From assembly GCF_004025535.1 (NCBI RefSeq), contig NZ_QJRG01000047.1, positions 248,001 through 312,000 on the forward strand: a stretch of 64,000 nucleotides of DNA, given 5' to 3'. The position numbers were made by a program, and so were the translations under genes. The notes under the pieces were generated by a model, which saw only the letters and a list, made by a program, of their open reading frames with translations, did not search any database and was not told the DNA's origin. This DNA comes from Pseudomonas alkylphenolica. GTDB lineage: Bacteria > Pseudomonadota > Gammaproteobacteria > Pseudomonadales > Pseudomonadaceae. Positions 1 through 8,316 of this stretch are shown in pieces (positions within the stretch are counted from its first letter, which is position 1; every line of letters starts with the position of its first letter).

Positions 1-1142
1 ACGTTCAAGCCTGCGGCATCACCGTGCTGGAAAGCGTGCCGTCGCTGATCCAGGGCATGCTTGCCAACGAACACCAGCAACTGGACGGTCTGCGCTGGAT
101 GCTGCCTACCGGTGAGGCGATGCCGCCTGAACTGGCGTCGCAGTGGTTGCAGCGTTATCCACAGGTCGGCCTGGTGAATGCCTATGGCCCGGCGGAGTGT
201 TCCGACGACGTGGCGTTCTTCCGCGTCGATTCTGCCTCGACCCGTGGCAGCTACCTGCCGATCGGCACGCCGACCGACAATAACCGCCTGTACTTGCTGG
301 GCGACGACCTGACGCTGGTTCCGCTCGGCGCCATTGGCGAGCTGTGCGTGGCCGGCACTGGCGTCGGGCGCGGCTATGTCGGCGATCCGCTGCGCACGGC
401 ACAGGCGTTCATTGCCCATCCTTTCGGTGCGCCGGGTGAGCGCCTGTACCGCACGGGGGATCTGGCACGGCGACGTGCCGATGGTGTGCTCGAATATGTG
501 GGCCGTATCGATCATCAGGTGAAGATCCGTGGCTACCGCATCGAGTTGGGCGAAATCGAATCGCGCCTGCATGAGCAGGGTGAGGTGCGCGATGCTGCCG
601 TCGGCGTTCAGGAGGGCGCCAATGGCAAGCACCTGGTGGGCTACCTGGTGGCCCGCGATACTGCGGCAGACACCGCGCCATTGCTCGAGCTGATCAAGCA
701 ACGCCTGCGTGCGCAACTGCCGGAGTACATGGTGCCGTTGCACTGGGCCTGGCTCCAGCAGCTGCCACTCAATGCCAATGGCAAGCTCGACCGCAAGGCC
801 CTGCCGCGCATCGACTTCGCCGCTGCGCAGCGCCAGGACTACCTCGCACCGCGCAGCGAACTGGAGCAGACCCTGGCCGCTATCTGGGCCGAGGTGCTCA
901 AGGTTGGACAGGTGGGGGTGCACGACAACTTCTTCGAGTTGGGCGGGCACTCGTTGCTGGCCACCCAGATTGCCTCGCGGGTGCAGAAGGCGCTGCAACT
1001 GAACGTGCCGTTGCGGGCCATGTTCGAGTGCAGCACCGTCGAGGCGCTGGCGAGCTATGTGGAGGGCCTCAAGGCCAGTGAGCTGAGCGATGACAAGGTC
1101 GACCGGCTCAGTGACCTGATGGCCGAGCTCGAAGCGTTGTAG
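1..1142 (+). CDS. pvdL: Pyoverdine non-ribosomal peptide synthetase, C-terminal fragment (probable PvdL)
   Basis: The 5' end lies outside the window; the reading frame is open from base 3. The visible part is most of an adenylation domain followed by a peptidyl-carrier domain, and then the protein stops with no thioesterase. Seen: the A5-like motif NAYGPAE, the RTGDLARR and [20 protein letters not shown] core motifs, the [11 protein letters not shown] motif, and the carrier motif GGHSLL with its phosphopantetheine serine codon at 951-953. The readable specificity residues (GrsA numbering 278, 299, 301, 322, 330, 331) are E-L-T-A-D-D. From memory this fits diaminobutyrate-activating domains of fluorescent pseudomonads. 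PvdL ends with a diaminobutyrate module and lacks a thioesterase, and pvdH, which makes that substrate, is nearby. The family assignment is certain; the name PvdL is inferred. Confidence 0.85.
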   Translation, partial: VQACGITVLESVPSLIQGMLANEHQQLDGLRWMLPTGEAMPPELASQWLQRYPQVGLVNAYGPAECSDDVAFFRVDSASTRGSYLPIGTPTDNNRLYLLGDDLTLVPLGAIGELCVAGTGVGRGYVGDPLRTAQAFIAHPFGAPGERLYRTGDLARRRADGVLEYVGRIDHQVKIRGYRIELGEIESRLHEQGEVRDAAVGVQEGANGKHLVGYLVARDTAADTAPLLELIKQRLRAQLPEYMVPLHWAWLQQLPLNANGKLDRKALPRIDFAAAQRQDYLAPRSELEQTLAAIWAEVLKVGQVGVHDNFFELGGHSLLATQIASRVQKALQLNVPLRAMFECSTVEALASYVEGLKASELSDDKVDRLSDLMAELEAL

Positions 1143-1156
1143 CGGTCAGGCGGGTG

Positions 1157-1179
1157 CCGTGCTGCTGCCAGCAGCACGG
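1157..1179. terminator. Hairpin between convergent pvdL and dsbG
   Basis: A perfect 10-bp stem (CCGTGCTGCT / AGCAGCACGG) with a 3-base loop sits in the 66-bp gap between two converging genes. There is no T-tract, so it is only a possible bidirectional terminator or mRNA 3'-end stabiliser. Confidence 0.45.
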
Positions 1180-1208
1180 TGTCCTGGATCAGGCGCGGTG
1201 TAACTGCT

Positions 1209-1973
1209 TCAGCGTTTGCCGAGGATTTTCCCGAGCATTTCCGGTTGCGGAGCGCCTTGTTGCGATTGCAGTTGCTGATCGTCGTCCAGGTAGAAAATCG
1301 CCGGTGTCGCCTGCAGCCCCAGCTCTTCGAGCAAGGCCTGGTTGGCGTCGAGCTTGGCCTGAACATTGGCGGGAATGTTGTCCAGCGCTTTCAGCTTGCT
1401 GGCCTTGCCGGCTTGCTCGTGGGTTTGCAGGGCCTTGACCGGATCGCTGCTGCCCAGCAGGGCGGCCGATTTGCCCGGGCTGTCCTCACGGATGATGCCG
1501 ACCATGATATGGCGCAATTGCACTTTGCCGGCCTCTACCCAGGGCCGGGCCTGTTGCCAGAACATGTTGCAGTAGGGGCAATTGGGGTCACTGAACAGGT
1601 AGACGATGCGCGGTGCATCGGCCTTGCCGTCAGCGATCCAGTTGCTCTTTTCCATCTTCGCCCAGACCTCTTTGGCCATCGGCGCGTAAACCAGCTTTTG
1701 CAGCGGGGCTTCGCTGAGGTCCTGGCCCTGTTCATCGAACAGGCTGCCGACCAGTACATGTTTGCCGTCCGGGGTCAGGTACAGGGCCATGCCGCGGCTC
1801 TGGTATTCGGCGGCGTAACCGCGCAGGCCATCGGGGGCATCGAAACTGCCTTTGATTTTCACGCCCTTGGCTTCAATTTGCTGCACCGCCTTGGGCAGCG
1901 TTTCGGCCATGGCGGCCTGGCTGGCGAGCAGGCCGAGGGTGAGGGTCAGGGGCAGTTTTAACAAAGCGTGCAT
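1209..1973 (-). CDS. dsbG: Thiol:disulfide interchange protein DsbG
   Basis: Periplasmic thioredoxin-fold protein of the DsbC/DsbG class, which keeps single periplasmic cysteines reduced. It is 254 aa with a cleavable signal peptide (residues 1-23, ending AMA). The redox motif is C132-P-Y-C135 within SDPNCPYCNMFW, and the cis-proline region reads QATPAIFY. The CPYC active site and sequence context favour DsbG over DsbC (CGYC). It is the last gene of dsbD-dsbE-dsbG. Its start codon lies inside the end of the upstream gene (16-bp overlap), so the two are probably translationally coupled. DsbD would supply its electrons. Confidence 0.92.
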   Translation of the reverse strand: MHALLKLPLTLTLGLLASQAAMAETLPKAVQQIEAKGVKIKGSFDAPDGLRGYAAEYQSRGMALYLTPDGKHVLVGSLFDEQGQDLSEAPLQKLVYAPMAKEVWAKMEKSNWIADGKADAPRIVYLFSDPNCPYCNMFWQQARPWVEAGKVQLRHIMVGIIREDSPGKSAALLGSSDPVKALQTHEQAGKASKLKALDNIPANVQAKLDANQALLEELGLQATPAIFYLDDDQQLQSQQGAPQPEMLGKILGKR

Positions 1974-2815
1974 GCGTCGTTCCTTGATGAGTCGGTGACA
2001 GCGGGCGCGGGTGTGCGCTCGAACGATTCCAGCGCGTGGCTGAGGCTTGCCCGTGAAAGCTCGCCCAGGTGGCTGGTGACCAGGCGGCCTTCAGCGTTGT
2101 AGAACAGGGTAGTAGGGAGGGCCATGGAGCCCACTTGTTGCGCCAGTTGCCCACCGCTGTCGAACAGTACGTGGGACAGCTCCAGGCCGGTGGTGGCAAG
2201 GAAGGTGGTGACGGTTTGCGGGGCTTCACCCTGGTTGACGAACAGGAAGGTGATGCCCGGGTAGTCATGCTGGGCCTGTTGCAGCACCGGCATCTCGCGG
2301 CGGCAAGGCGGGCACCAGGTGGCCCAGAGGTTGATCACCAGTGGCCGCCCGCGGTAAGACGTGAGTTGCACCGGCTGGCCGTTGGCTTTTTGCAGGCTCA
2401 TCTCCGGCAGTTGCGTGCCTTGGTCATACAGGTGGCTGGCGAGGCTGCCGAGCAGCCACAGCAGCGCGCCACTGAACAGGCCCCAGCCCAGCGGGCGCCG
2501 TAGGGTGGTGCGGCGCCAGCCCTGCCAGAGGGCACCGACGGCGACGACCACCAGGCCCGGCCAGAGCAAGAAGCCGCCGTCGCGCAGATCGACGATCTGC
2601 ATCGGGTCTTCGCGGTACATGGGCCAGTAGCTCAGTACAAACCCCACGCGTGCCCCCAGCAGCCCCAGGAGAAACAAGGTAAACAACACCGACTCGGGGT
2701 TATCGCCACCGCGCTTGGCTACCCGCCAGCCGACCAGGGTGGCCACCGTCAGGGCACTGATTAACAGCAGGTGATCGACGGCCATCGTCAGCGGCCCGAG
2801 GTTTACGGTCAGCAT
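1958..2815 (-). CDS. dsbE: Membrane-anchored TlpA/DsbE-like thioredoxin
   Basis: 285 aa. About 130 N-terminal residues form several membrane segments, with a stretch (GARVGFVLSYW...IVDLRDGG) resembling prolipoprotein diacylglyceryl transferase. A periplasmic TlpA-type thioredoxin domain with C168-P-P-C171 in ATWCPPCRREMPVL follows. The ATG at 2815 shares its first base with the dsbD stop codon (TGATG), which fixes the start and shows coupling. The 3' end overlaps dsbG by 16 bp. By position it matches the gene called dsbE in the P. aeruginosa dsbDEG operon. Its substrate is not evident; the Lgt-like part probably serves as a membrane anchor. Confidence 0.8.
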   Translation of the reverse strand: MLTVNLGPLTMAVDHLLLISALTVATLVGWRVAKRGGDNPESVLFTLFLLGLLGARVGFVLSYWPMYREDPMQIVDLRDGGFLLWPGLVVVAVGALWQGWRRTTLRRPLGWGLFSGALLWLLGSLASHLYDQGTQLPEMSLQKANGQPVQLTSYRGRPLVINLWATWCPPCRREMPVLQQAQHDYPGITFLFVNQGEAPQTVTTFLATTGLELSHVLFDSGGQLAQQVGSMALPTTLFYNAEGRLVTSHLGELSRASLSHALESFERTPAPAVTDSSRNDACTLC

Positions 2816-4518
2816 CAGCCTTGACTCCGGGTCTGGGCCCACTGTTCGAGGAAGTTCTTCGCATCGATTTCACCGGTAATACGCCGAGCACGACGCTCGT
2901 TACCTTCCGGGCCTATCCAGATCAGGCTGGGTGGGCCCGGCACCTGATAGCGCTGTAGCAGCTCGCGGCTCGAGGGCGCATCGGCAGTGACATCCAGGCG
3001 GATCAAGCGTACGTCGTTCAGTGCAGCCAGCACATCGGCGCGGGCGAACACCTGCTTTTCCATGACCTTGCACGACACACACCAATCGGCATAGTAGTCG
3101 AGCATGACCCACTGCCCCTGGGATTTGGCGGTGTCCAGTTCGCGCTGCAGGTCGGCGGGTTGGCTGACCGTCACGAAGGCATCGCTGTGGGCAACCGTGG
3201 CCAGCGTACCGCTCGCGGCGCGCAAAGGCTGCAAGGGTTGCCAGGGATCGTCGCCGCCCGCTGCCGCACCGATCACCAGCAGGCTGCCCCAGAACCCGAA
3301 CAGCAACGGTACGGCGCGTAGCGGCCGCAGTGCATGCAAGGCCGGCCAGGCTGCCCAGGCCAGGGCAATCAGCCACGCACCGGCCAGCCCCAGCCACAGC
3401 GACGGTGCCAGCACCGCTCGCAAGGTGTACAGGGCCATGGCCAGGAAGACGAAACCGAACAGGCCTTTAATCAGATTCATCCAGGCGCCGGGGCGTGGCA
3501 GGTAGCGATTGCCCAGGGTCACCAGCAACAACAGTGGGAGCCCCATGCCGATGCCCAGGCTGAACAGCACCAGGCCACCGTGCACTGCGTTACCGCTCTG
3601 GGCGATATACAGCAGGGCACCGGCCAGCGGCGCGGTCATGCAGGGGCCCATCAGCAAGCCCGACAAACCACCCAGTAAGGCTGCACCATAAAGATTGCCG
3701 CCGCGGGTACCGTGGCCGGCGCGCTCCAGGCGATCGCGCAGCCAGACAGGTAGTTGCAGCGCGAACACGCCAAACATCGGCAGCGCCAGCAGGATAAACA
3801 GGCCCGCCAAGGTACCGAGCAACCACGGCTGTTGCAGCCAGGCTTGCAGGCTGCCGCCGAGCAATGCGGCGATCACGCCAAGGGCGGCGTACACCAGCGC
3901 CATGCTCAGCACATAGACACTGGCCAGTGCCCAACCACGACGGCCGCTTACGCCGTTGCCCATGACCAGGCCGGCGAGAATCGGCAGCATGGGCAGCGAG
4001 CACGGGGTAAAAGCCAGTAGCACGCCAAGCCCGAGAAAGGCCAGCAGGCTCCAGGCCAGGTTCGACTGTTGCAGGCCTCCGGCCAAGGCCTGATCGCTGG
4101 CTTGTTCATCGACCGTCTGGGTGCTCAGGGCGACCAGGCTGGTTTGCGGTGGATAACACAAGCCGGCATCGGCGCAACCTTGCCAACCCATGCGCAACTG
4201 GCCAGTGGCGGCGGCAGGCACGATCAGGTTCAGCTCGCCGCGGTACACCAGGGTTTCACCGAAGTACTCGTCGTGGTGGGGCAGGGCTTGCGGCAGGGCA
4301 GGTTGCTGGTCGACGGGCAAGCCGTCGAACTTCAGGCGCTTCTGGTACAGGTAGTAACCGTCGGTGATTTTCCAGTGCAGGCGCATCTCGCCGCCTTCCA
4401 GCCGTTCGCTGCTGAAGACGAAGGCCTTGTCCACCGGCAGAAAGTCGCTCTGGGCAAAGGGGTTGGCCTGGGTCAGGCCGCTGAACAGGAGCATCAGGGC
4501 AATGAGTAATGTGCGCAT
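2815..4518 (-). CDS. dsbD: Thiol:disulfide interchange protein DsbD
   Basis: Inner-membrane reductase that moves electrons from cytoplasmic thioredoxin to periplasmic thiol proteins (here probably DsbG and the TlpA-like protein). It is 567 aa with a signal peptide ending near residue 18. The alpha domain carries C115/C121 (QGCADAGLCYPP). The eight-helix beta domain carries C173 (FTPCSLPMLP) and C293 (GPCMTAPLAG). The C-terminal thioredoxin domain carries C480-V-S-C483 (ADWCVSC). All six catalytic cysteines are present. It is the first gene of the operon, divergent from a two-component system across a 173-bp gap. Confidence 0.95.
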   Translation of the reverse strand: MRTLLIALMLLFSGLTQANPFAQSDFLPVDKAFVFSSERLEGGEMRLHWKITDGYYLYQKRLKFDGLPVDQQPALPQALPHHDEYFGETLVYRGELNLIVPAAATGQLRMGWQGCADAGLCYPPQTSLVALSTQTVDEQASDQALAGGLQQSNLAWSLLAFLGLGVLLAFTPCSLPMLPILAGLVMGNGVSGRRGWALASVYVLSMALVYAALGVIAALLGGSLQAWLQQPWLLGTLAGLFILLALPMFGVFALQLPVWLRDRLERAGHGTRGGNLYGAALLGGLSGLLMGPCMTAPLAGALLYIAQSGNAVHGGLVLFSLGIGMGLPLLLLVTLGNRYLPRPGAWMNLIKGLFGFVFLAMALYTLRAVLAPSLWLGLAGAWLIALAWAAWPALHALRPLRAVPLLFGFWGSLLVIGAAAGGDDPWQPLQPLRAASGTLATVAHSDAFVTVSQPADLQRELDTAKSQGQWVMLDYYADWCVSCKVMEKQVFARADVLAALNDVRLIRLDVTADAPSSRELLQRYQVPGPPSLIWIGPEGNERRARRITGEIDAKNFLEQWAQTRSQG

Positions 4519-4566
4519 CGTGAAGCCTTGGCAGTGCGATTAAGGGCCCGATCCTGGCCGAGCGCG

Positions 4567-4583
4567 ATTAACCGAGTGTTAAC
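4567..4583. promoter_or_regulatory. Direct repeat RTTAAC-N5-RTTAAC, candidate DsbR operator
   Basis: ATTAAC-CGAGT-GTTAAC gives two 6-base half-sites 11 bp apart, the usual geometry for OmpR-family regulators (compare the PmrA/QseB-type TTAA repeats). It sits in the divergent dsbD / response-regulator gap (4519-4691). A second partial repeat, GCGATTAA, occurs at 4536-4543 and 4564-4571, and a possible -10 (CATAAT) for the regulator is at 4634-4639. Binding by the adjacent regulator is inferred. Confidence 0.5.
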
Positions 4584-4691
4584 CCGAATGCGTCGATTGT
4601 CGCCCCGACCGCGACGATCAGGCCCTGGCGCGGCATAATCCTGGCTTAATCCGTTTGCGCTTCACTGCCTCTTTTCGTAGCGAGACCCACC

Positions 4692-5375
4692 ATGCACGTA
4701 CTGCTCTGCGAGGATGACGACCTGATTGCCAGCGGCATCGCCGCGGGGCTGACGGCCCAGGGCATGACCGTGGACAGGGTCGCCACTGCGGCGGCTGCCC
4801 AGGCGATGCTCCAGGCCGCTACCTTCGACGTGATGGTGCTGGACCTGGGCCTGCCCGACGAGGACGGGCTCAAGCTGCTGCAACGCTTGCGCCAGCAGGG
4901 TGAGAACTTGCCGGTGCTGGTGTTGACGGCGCGCGATGCGGTCACCGACCGGGTCGACGGTTTGCAGGCCGGCGCCGACGATTACCTGCTCAAACCCTTC
5001 GATTTGCGCGAGCTGGCTGCGCGGTTGCATACCCTGCTGCGCCGCTCGGCCGGGCGCGCGGTCAACATCATCGAGCACGGTCCGCTCAGCTACGACCCCA
5101 GCAGTCGCGAAACCTGCCTGGGCGGCGTGCCGGTGGACCTGTCGCGACGCGAACAGGCGCTGTTGCAGGCACTGCTGCACAACCGTGGCCGGGTTCTTTC
5201 CAGCGAGCAGCTCAAGGACAGCGTCTACGGCTTCGGCGACGAGGTGGAAAGCAACGCCCTGAACGTGCACATCCATCACCTGCGCCGCAAACTGGGCAAC
5301 GGCATTGTCGAAACGGTTCGCGGTCTGGGCTATCGCCTTGGTCCTGCGCAGTTGCCTGAGGGATCGCAGTCATGA
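4692..5375 (+). CDS. dsbR: OmpR-family response regulator (DsbR-like)
   Basis: 227 aa. The receiver domain has the acidic pair (CEDDD), phosphoacceptor D51 (VMVLDLGLP) and K101 (YLLKPF). A winged-helix DNA-binding domain follows (NALNVHIHHLRRKLG...VRGLGYRLG). It is transcribed divergently from dsbD-dsbE-dsbG and overlaps the downstream kinase by 4 bp. Position and gene order match P. aeruginosa PA2479, which I recall being named DsbR and activating dsbDEG under copper stress. Sequence class is QseB/PmrA-like. The specific name rests on synteny and memory, not on a database comparison. Confidence 0.8.
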   Translation: MHVLLCEDDDLIASGIAAGLTAQGMTVDRVATAAAAQAMLQAATFDVMVLDLGLPDEDGLKLLQRLRQQGENLPVLVLTARDAVTDRVDGLQAGADDYLLKPFDLRELAARLHTLLRRSAGRAVNIIEHGPLSYDPSSRETCLGGVPVDLSRREQALLQALLHNRGRVLSSEQLKDSVYGFGDEVESNALNVHIHHLRRKLGNGIVETVRGLGYRLGPAQLPEGSQS

Positions 5376-6709
5376 GCCTGCGCGTACGCCTGACCCTGAT
5401 CCTGGGCTCGGCCTTCGTGCTGATCTGGGCGCTGGCGGCGGCCTGGATGCTGCGCGACCTGCGTTATCAGATGATGTTTTCCCTCGATCAGCGCCTGGTC
5501 GCCTCGGCCCGCATGGTCGCCGGCCTGATCGATCAGTTGCCACAACCGCTGGTGGCCCGGGGCGAAGGCACGCAACTGAGCGCCGACCAGCTCAGCGTGC
5601 CGGATGGCATGGCCTGCCAGGTCAGCTCGTTACGCGGGGAGATCATTGCCCGTAACCATAACCAGGAGCACACCCTCGAAGACGACCGCAGCGGTTTTCG
5701 CGACCAGACCATTGAAGGTGCGCGTTGGCGCACCTTCACCTATTACCGCGGTGATGTGCGTATCACCACGGCCGACCGCCACCAGGAACGGGAAGCACTG
5801 AACCGCTCGATTCTGCTGGCCGCCTCGGCACCGGTGCTGGTGGCGCTGCTGGGCAGCCTGGGGCTGTTGTGGATTGGTATTGGCAAGGGCCTGGCACCAC
5901 TCAACCGTATGCGCGATGCCTTGCGCCGGCGTAGCCCCGACGCGGTCGAACCGTTGCAGGTGCGCGCCTTGCCCAGCGAGTTGCAGCCGTTGCTGGATAC
6001 CCAGAACCAACTGTTTTTGCGCATAGCGCAAACTATCGAACGCGAACGCCGGCTGACCGACGACGCCGCCCATGAACTGCGTACCCCGCTCACCGCGATC
6101 AAGACCCACCTGCAAGTGGCCCAAATGACCGACGGAGTTGCCCGCGAACAGGCCCTGGCGCACGCCGAGCAGGGCGCTGACCGCATGCACCGGACCCTTG
6201 AACAGCTGCTGTTGTTGGCGCGGGTCGAAGGCAGCCTGTCGTTCGAAGACGGTGTGCAATGCAGCGCCGAGCAGGTGGCACGCCAGGCCATTCAGGACAC
6301 CGGGCTCGGCAACTCGCAACGTGTCGACCTGCAGGTGGCACCGGAGGCTGCTCAGGCGTACCTGGGCATGCCTTCGCCATTGGCGGTGACCGCCTTGCGC
6401 AATCTGCTGGACAACGCCTTGCGTCATAACCAGGGCACAGCACCGGTCGAGTTGCTGGTGAAGCTGGAAAAAGGCCGTGTGGCGTTCACTGTCCGCGACC
6501 ACGGGCCGGGGATTGCCGAGGAGGACCTCGAACACCTCACCGAGCGATTCTGGCGTACGGGCCAGAGCGGTGGCTGCGGATTGGGGCTGGCTATTGTCCA
6601 GGCCATCGTCCAGCGCTGCGCCGGCACGCTGCGTTTCGACAGTCGCGCCGATGGGTTGCGCGTGCTGCTGCAGATTCCTGTGCGCAGTACCTCGACTCAG
6701 TTGGGGTAA
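5372..6709 (+). CDS. dsbS: Sensor histidine kinase (DsbS-like)
   Basis: 445 aa. Transmembrane helices at about residues 7-27 and 146-168 flank a roughly 118-residue periplasmic domain. Then come a HAMP-like linker, a dimerisation domain with H234 (DDAAHELRTPL), an N-box (LRNLLDNALRH) and G-boxes (DHGPGI, GLGLAIV). The periplasmic domain has a single cysteine at position 82. I recall Cys82 being reported as the copper-sensing residue of P. aeruginosa DsbS (PA2480), which has the same neighbours. It starts inside the regulator stop region (ATGA overlap). Expected role: control of dsbD-dsbE-dsbG in response to copper or thiol stress. Confidence 0.8.
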   Translation: MSLRVRLTLILGSAFVLIWALAAAWMLRDLRYQMMFSLDQRLVASARMVAGLIDQLPQPLVARGEGTQLSADQLSVPDGMACQVSSLRGEIIARNHNQEHTLEDDRSGFRDQTIEGARWRTFTYYRGDVRITTADRHQEREALNRSILLAASAPVLVALLGSLGLLWIGIGKGLAPLNRMRDALRRRSPDAVEPLQVRALPSELQPLLDTQNQLFLRIAQTIERERRLTDDAAHELRTPLTAIKTHLQVAQMTDGVAREQALAHAEQGADRMHRTLEQLLLLARVEGSLSFEDGVQCSAEQVARQAIQDTGLGNSQRVDLQVAPEAAQAYLGMPSPLAVTALRNLLDNALRHNQGTAPVELLVKLEKGRVAFTVRDHGPGIAEEDLEHLTERFWRTGQSGGCGLGLAIVQAIVQRCAGTLRFDSRADGLRVLLQIPVRSTSTQLG

Positions 6710-6744
6710 TTGTGGAAAAACCACGGCCTGGTCGTTGAATCGGC

Positions 6745-6768
6745 TAAATCCTCGCAACGCTGAAGCGT
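6745..6768 (+). promoter_or_regulatory. PvdS-dependent promoter (iron-starvation box) of pvdH
   Basis: TAAAT at 6745-6749, a 16-base spacer, then CGT at 6766-6768. This is an exact match to the TAAAT-N16/17-CGT promoter used by the pyoverdine sigma factor PvdS, and the preceding GGC matches the extended consensus. The pvdH start codon is about 80 bp downstream. Confidence 0.85.
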
Positions 6769-6850
6769 TTTTCAAGCGATAACAACCCGTCACTCATCTG
6801 CTTGCAGGCGCGTGCCGGGCACATCCGCTTGCTTGCGAGGGTTCTCCCCG

Positions 6851-8263
6851 ATGTCAGTCGCTATCAGCCTTGCCCAGCCGTTGCCGGCGTCTTCGGACGC
6901 GGCCGCCGCCGAAACGCTTTACCACTTTGAACAGTCGCCTTTGCTGGCCCGGCAGGCGCAGCAGGAATCGAATGCGCGCAGTTATCCGCGACGCATTCCG
7001 CTGGCACTGAAAAAAGCCCGCGGCCTGTATGTCGAAGATGTCGAAGGCCGGCAGTTCATTGACTGCCTGGCCGGGGCCGGGACCTTGGCGCTCGGGCACA
7101 ATCACCCGGTGGTGATCGAGGCTATCCAGCAAGTGCTGGCCGATGAACTGCCGCTGCACACCCTCGACCTCACCACCCCGGTCAAGGACCAGTTCGTTCA
7201 GGACCTGTTCGGGATACTGCCAGCTGCCTTGCGTAACGACGCGAAGATCCAGTTTTGCGGGCCGACCGGCACCGATGCGGTGGAAGCTGCCTTGAAACTG
7301 GTGCGTACAGCCACCGGTCGCTCAACAGTGTTGTCATTCCAGGGCGGCTATCACGGCATGTCCCAGGGGGCGCTTAGCCTGATGGGCAGCCTGGCACCGA
7401 AGAAGCCGTTGGCCGCGTTGCTGGGCAATGGCGTGCAGTTTCTGCCGTACCCCTATGACTACCGCTGCCCGTTTGGGCTGGGCGGCGCGGCGGGCGTCAA
7501 GGTCAACCTGCATTACCTGGAGAACCTGCTGAATGACCCGGAAGGCGGCGTGCAACTGCCGGCGGCAGTCATCGTCGAGGCCGTGCAGGGCGAGGGCGGG
7601 GTGATTCCGGCTGATGTCGAATGGTTGCGCGGCGTGCGACGGATTACCGAGAAGGCCGGGGTGGCGTTGATTGTCGATGAGATCCAGAGCGGGTTCGCCC
7701 GCACCGGCAAAATGTTCGCCTTCGAACACGCTGGCATCGCTCCCGATGTGGTGGTGATGTCCAAGGCCATTGGCGGCAGCCTGCCGCTGGCGGTGGTGGT
7801 GTATCGGCAGTGGCTCGATAGCTGGCAGCCCGGCGCGCATGCCGGGACCTTCCGCGGCAACCAGATGGCCATGGCGGCAGGGTCGGCGGTGATCCGCTAT
7901 CTGGTCGAGCACGATCTGTGCACCCATGCCCAGGCCATGGGCGAGCGTTTGAGTGACCATCTGCGCCGTTTGCAAAAGGATTTCCCGCAGTTGGGCGATA
8001 TCCGTGGGCGTGGCCTGATGCTGGGTGTCGAACTGGTTGATCCGCACAGTGCCCGGGATGCTCAAGGTCATCCGGCTGCGTGCCCGCACCTGGCACCACG
8101 GGTGCAACGCGAATGCCTCAAGCGTGGTTTGATCCTGGAACTGGGCGGGCGTCAGGGGGCGGTGGTGCGCTTCCTGCCGCCGTTGGTCATCACGGCGCAT
8201 CAGGTTGATGAAGTAGCGGAGCGCTTTGCCCGGGCGCTGGCGGCGGCGGTGGCAAACCGTTAA
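6851..8263 (+). CDS. pvdH: L-2,4-diaminobutyrate:2-oxoglutarate aminotransferase PvdH
   Basis: Class-III PLP aminotransferase, 470 aa from the ATG at 6851 (preceded by a GAGG element). It converts aspartate semialdehyde plus glutamate into L-2,4-diaminobutyrate, a pyoverdine precursor used by PvdL. Seen: the aminotransferase motifs FCGPTGTDAVEAALKL and GGYHGM, the VDEIQSG aspartate motif and the PLP-lysine K305 (VVMSKAIGG). A longer reading from 6812 is possible but less likely. The exact PvdS promoter upstream supports the siderophore assignment over a general GABA-type aminotransferase. It converges with the SIP-family gene. Confidence 0.92.
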   Translation: MSVAISLAQPLPASSDAAAAETLYHFEQSPLLARQAQQESNARSYPRRIPLALKKARGLYVEDVEGRQFIDCLAGAGTLALGHNHPVVIEAIQQVLADELPLHTLDLTTPVKDQFVQDLFGILPAALRNDAKIQFCGPTGTDAVEAALKLVRTATGRSTVLSFQGGYHGMSQGALSLMGSLAPKKPLAALLGNGVQFLPYPYDYRCPFGLGGAAGVKVNLHYLENLLNDPEGGVQLPAAVIVEAVQGEGGVIPADVEWLRGVRRITEKAGVALIVDEIQSGFARTGKMFAFEHAGIAPDVVVMSKAIGGSLPLAVVVYRQWLDSWQPGAHAGTFRGNQMAMAAGSAVIRYLVEHDLCTHAQAMGERLSDHLRRLQKDFPQLGDIRGRGLMLGVELVDPHSARDAQGHPAACPHLAPRVQRECLKRGLILELGGRQGAVVRFLPPLVITAHQVDEVAERFARALAAAVANR

Positions 8264-8286
8264 AGGCGTGACACGTTGATGCGTGA

Positions 8287-8307
8287 GCCCGGTGCAATGC
8301 ATCGGGC
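8287..8307. terminator. Hairpin between convergent pvdH and SIP gene
   Basis: GCCCGGTGCA-A-TGCATCGGGC is a 10-bp stem with one G-U pair in the 53-bp gap between converging genes. No T-run follows, so its terminator function is uncertain. Confidence 0.4.
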
Positions 8308-8316
8308 CCAGCTCAG

